Shown: in pieces, positions 60,899 to 64,000 of the stretch
Layout: each line of letters starts with the position of its first letter
Position numbering within the stretch: position 1 is the stretch's first letter
Program-made: the position numbers and the translations under genes
Notes under the pieces: model-generated
Seen by the model: only the letters and a program-made list of their open reading frames with translations
Told to the model about the DNA's origin: nothing
The model's database searches: none
Origin: Leptospira ilyithenensis
GTDB taxonomy: Bacteria > Spirochaetota > Leptospiria > Leptospirales > Leptospiraceae
Reading direction: 5' to 3'
Length of the DNA: 64,000 nt
Assembly (NCBI RefSeq): GCF_004771005.1
Contig: NZ_RQHV01000002.1
Span: forward strand, 62,001 to 126,000

Positions 60899-62395
60899 TT
60901 AAAATTGAAAGTATAAGAAATTCTGACTTTCAGTGACTCCGAATAATAAGAGTAGATAGATATTGACAATAACGAATGCGGTGAATTTGAACGGATTGCC
61001 CTTTAAGATAGAAGGGATTTGTCTTTTGGAAAATACGTAGCTTGCAATGAAACAAATTAAAAGTAAAATACCGTAATGGTAATTGTCCCAACGCCATAGA
61101 GGCTGTTCTGAATTTTGAATGAATACTAAGCTCTTCATCATGCTAACCGCTTTTTCCATGGATTCTGCACGGAACATGATAAATCCAAACGCCAAACAGA
61201 ACATTGTAAATACTCGAGCGAATAGGTCGTAAGCCTTCCCTCCTTTTTCATTTAAGGTTGCAGCGACGCCAGTTCCGCTGTAAAATTTATGTCCAAGCAA
61301 CATAACGCCTTGCCAAACTCCCCATGCCACATAATGGTAGGCGGCTCCATGCCAAAGTCCTGCAAATAACCATGTAATCATAATATTGCGAATGTACGTA
61401 TATATGGAACCTCTTGAACCTCCCAAAGGTATATAGATATAATCCCGAATCCATGTAGAAAAGGAGATATGCCATTTGGACCAATGGTCCGCAATATTTC
61501 TGCAGGACATGGGAAAGTTGAAGTTGGGGTTGAATTGGAATCCGAATAATCTCGCCACACCGATTGCTATATCCGTATAACCCGCAAAATCAAAATAAAT
61601 CTGCCAGCCGAAAGCAAGAGCGCCCGTCCAAATTTCGATCGGATTTAAGTTTGCATAATTGCTGAAAGTGGAGTCTACCACCTTAGCTAAGTTATCTGCA
61701 AAAACGATTTTACGGGTAAGCCCGATCAGAATCAGACAGAACGCTTCTTCGATATTGGATTTGTAGACGATAAGTCTGTGGTCCAAATCCCGAAAGAATG
61801 TTTCCGCACGAACGATCGGACCTGCAACCAGTTGAGGAAAGAAAGCAACATAAAGTGAAAAATCCAAAAAGGATTTTCTCGCTTCCGTTTTTCCGTTGAA
61901 TACATCAATGGTATAGCTCATCGATTGGAATGTATAAAAAGAAATCCCAACCGGAAGTATAATGTTTTGATTTTCAAATCGGAAATCATTCCAAACATTG
62001 ATATCGTTGATAAGTCCAAGTAAAAAATTCGTATATTTGAAAAAACCCAATGTTCCCAGATTTACCAATAATGAGATAACCAGATAAATTTTTCTTTTGA
62101 AATGACCCGCCTCCGATTTTTCAATCAACCTTGCGGCAAAGTAATCCACCACGGTTGAAAAAAGCAAAATGGAGACGTAGGCATTGATTTTATAATCACA
62201 GAAAAGAGTATCGACCCAATATCCGAGTCCTGTTGTTTCGCGGGCATCGCATTTAATGGAACTTGGTTGCCAAGCCATATAAAAATAATAGCTGGCCAAT
62301 AGAAAAAACAATCTTTGCCATCGGTTTTTCAACAGATTTCCTATAATGATTGTTATGGGGAAAAAAATTAAAAATTCAAAAGAATTAAATAACAT
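60899..62395 (-). CDS. MBOAT family O-acyltransferase, pair 2
   Basis: 498 aa, polytopic. PQLVAGPIVRAETFFRDLDH, DFAGYTDIAIGVARLFGFQF, HWSKWHISFSTWIRDYIYIP and GLWHGAAYHYVAWGVWQGVM show the MBOAT/AlgI set with the invariant His in WHGA. Distinct in sequence from the first copy. Six bases after the GT-C-like gene. Likely acylates a surface glycan or lipid A-type molecule. Confidence 0.93.
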   Translation of the reverse strand: MLFNSFEFLIFFPITIIIGNLLKNRWQRLFFLLASYYFYMAWQPSSIKCDARETTGLGYWVDTLFCDYKINAYVSILLFSTVVDYFAARLIEKSEAGHFKRKIYLVISLLVNLGTLGFFKYTNFLLGLINDINVWNDFRFENQNIILPVGISFYTFQSMSYTIDVFNGKTEARKSFLDFSLYVAFFPQLVAGPIVRAETFFRDLDHRLIVYKSNIEEAFCLILIGLTRKIVFADNLAKVVDSTFSNYANLNPIEIWTGALAFGWQIYFDFAGYTDIAIGVARLFGFQFNPNFNFPMSCRNIADHWSKWHISFSTWIRDYIYIPLGGSRGSIYTYIRNIMITWLFAGLWHGAAYHYVAWGVWQGVMLLGHKFYSGTGVAATLNEKGGKAYDLFARVFTMFCLAFGFIMFRAESMEKAVSMMKSLVFIQNSEQPLWRWDNYHYGILLLICFIASYVFSKRQIPSILKGNPFKFTAFVIVNIYLLLLFGVTESQNFLYFQF

Positions 62396-62401
62396 TGATA
62401 T

Positions 62402-63688
<1,287 letters not shown>

Positions 63689-63724
63689 AATTTTTTGTTC
63701 CGGTATTAAAATTCAAATTTGGAT

Positions 63725-64000
63725 TTAAGCTCTTTTCAGGATTTGGTCTAAGATTTGTTTGTTTTTCCCATAGGGAAAAAAATAAGGTGAATACCCTAAA
63801 GTCTGTCCGTTTTTTTTCCAAACGATCCGATTGAGTCCGAGTATGTTGAGAAGCCCGGAGTGATTCCATTCCAAATTCAGATTTTCGGACTTGGTTGTGA
63901 ACTTGATTAACTTTTTTCCGAATCCTGAATTTTGAATCATCCATACTTCATCTTTTACAAGCACCAAACGTACGTTCCATCGGGATAACAAAACACCTAA
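63725..64000 (-). CDS. Partial gene at the right edge (C-terminal part)
   Basis: About 91 C-terminal residues, open to the right edge. Basic and aromatic (GYSPYFFPYGKNKQILDQIL); no family seen. Its stop is 36 bases before the GT-C-like start, so it probably begins the same operon upstream of the window. Confidence 0.5.
   Translation of the reverse strand, partial: LGVLLSRWNVRLVLVKDEVWMIQNSGFGKKLIKFTTKSENLNLEWNHSGLLNILGLNRIVWKKNGQTLGYSPYFFPYGKNKQILDQILKRA

Overview
The window looks like spirochaete DNA, most probably Leptospira, possibly a saprophytic species. The reasons are moderate-to-low G+C, many lineage-specific proteins with short signal peptides or lysine-rich tails, a BatB-BatC fusion inside a MoxR/DUF58/Bat operon, HtpG, two O-acyltransferase (MBOAT) genes, and an asd gene close to a plasmid-like replication and partition module. 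In L. interrogans asd lies on the small second chromosome, so I infer that this is the origin region of a secondary chromosome or large plasmid. I cannot prove this without the rest of the replicon.

Layout. 1-3.9 kb (minus): an operon of an alkylglycerone-phosphate-synthase-like FAD enzyme, a TetR regulator, a lipid kinase and a truncated glycerol-3-phosphate dehydrogenase. 4.1-11.4 kb: HU protein, NAD-kinase-like protein, STAS protein, an HATPase-HDOD fusion, a cyclic-nucleotide-binding protein, an acyltransferase and an FMN reductase. 11.4-13.7 kb (minus): a first parA-parB pair with long inverted repeats that look like its parS/operator sites. 13.8-20.9 kb: outer-membrane-type protein, YgjP-like peptidase, low-molecular-weight phosphatase, NDH-2, hydrolase, thioesterase, MORN-repeat lipoprotein. 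20.9-32.0 kb (plus): the MoxR-DUF58-BatA-BatBC-BatD operon, htpG and an unusual histidine kinase. 32.0-34.9 kb: a helical-repeat protein, a polytopic membrane protein, and mqnD.

34.9-40.4 kb (minus): a large protein with two discoidin-like domains and eight exact 32-residue repeats, then a replication-initiator-like gene, then a second parB/parA pair. Upstream of parA2 are two copies of a 16-bp palindrome. By-eye base counts on sampled lines place a switch in G/C strand bias near 38.0-38.2 kb, beside or within rep. An orphan Rho-independent terminator between rep and parB2 points to a small RNA antisense to the rep leader.

40.5-59.2 kb (plus): a Fis-type HTH protein with a degenerate AAA+ domain, hypothetical genes, a gene-poor 0.85-kb stretch, a zinc-ribbon protein, an MBOAT-SGNH pair, asd, a coiled-coil protein, pyruvate kinase, pirin (minus), a chemoreceptor-like protein, and a TonB-dependent receptor with a small secreted protein. 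59.4-64 kb (minus): a second MBOAT-SGNH pair in an operon with a GT-C-like membrane protein and a MazG-like pyrophosphohydrolase.

I recognised no tRNA or rRNA gene, CRISPR array, insertion sequence or integrase. The strongest leads are the two partition systems with different candidate centromere sites on one 30-kb stretch, the rep leader with its putative antisense RNA, and a histidine kinase whose ribosome-binding region lies in a long hairpin.
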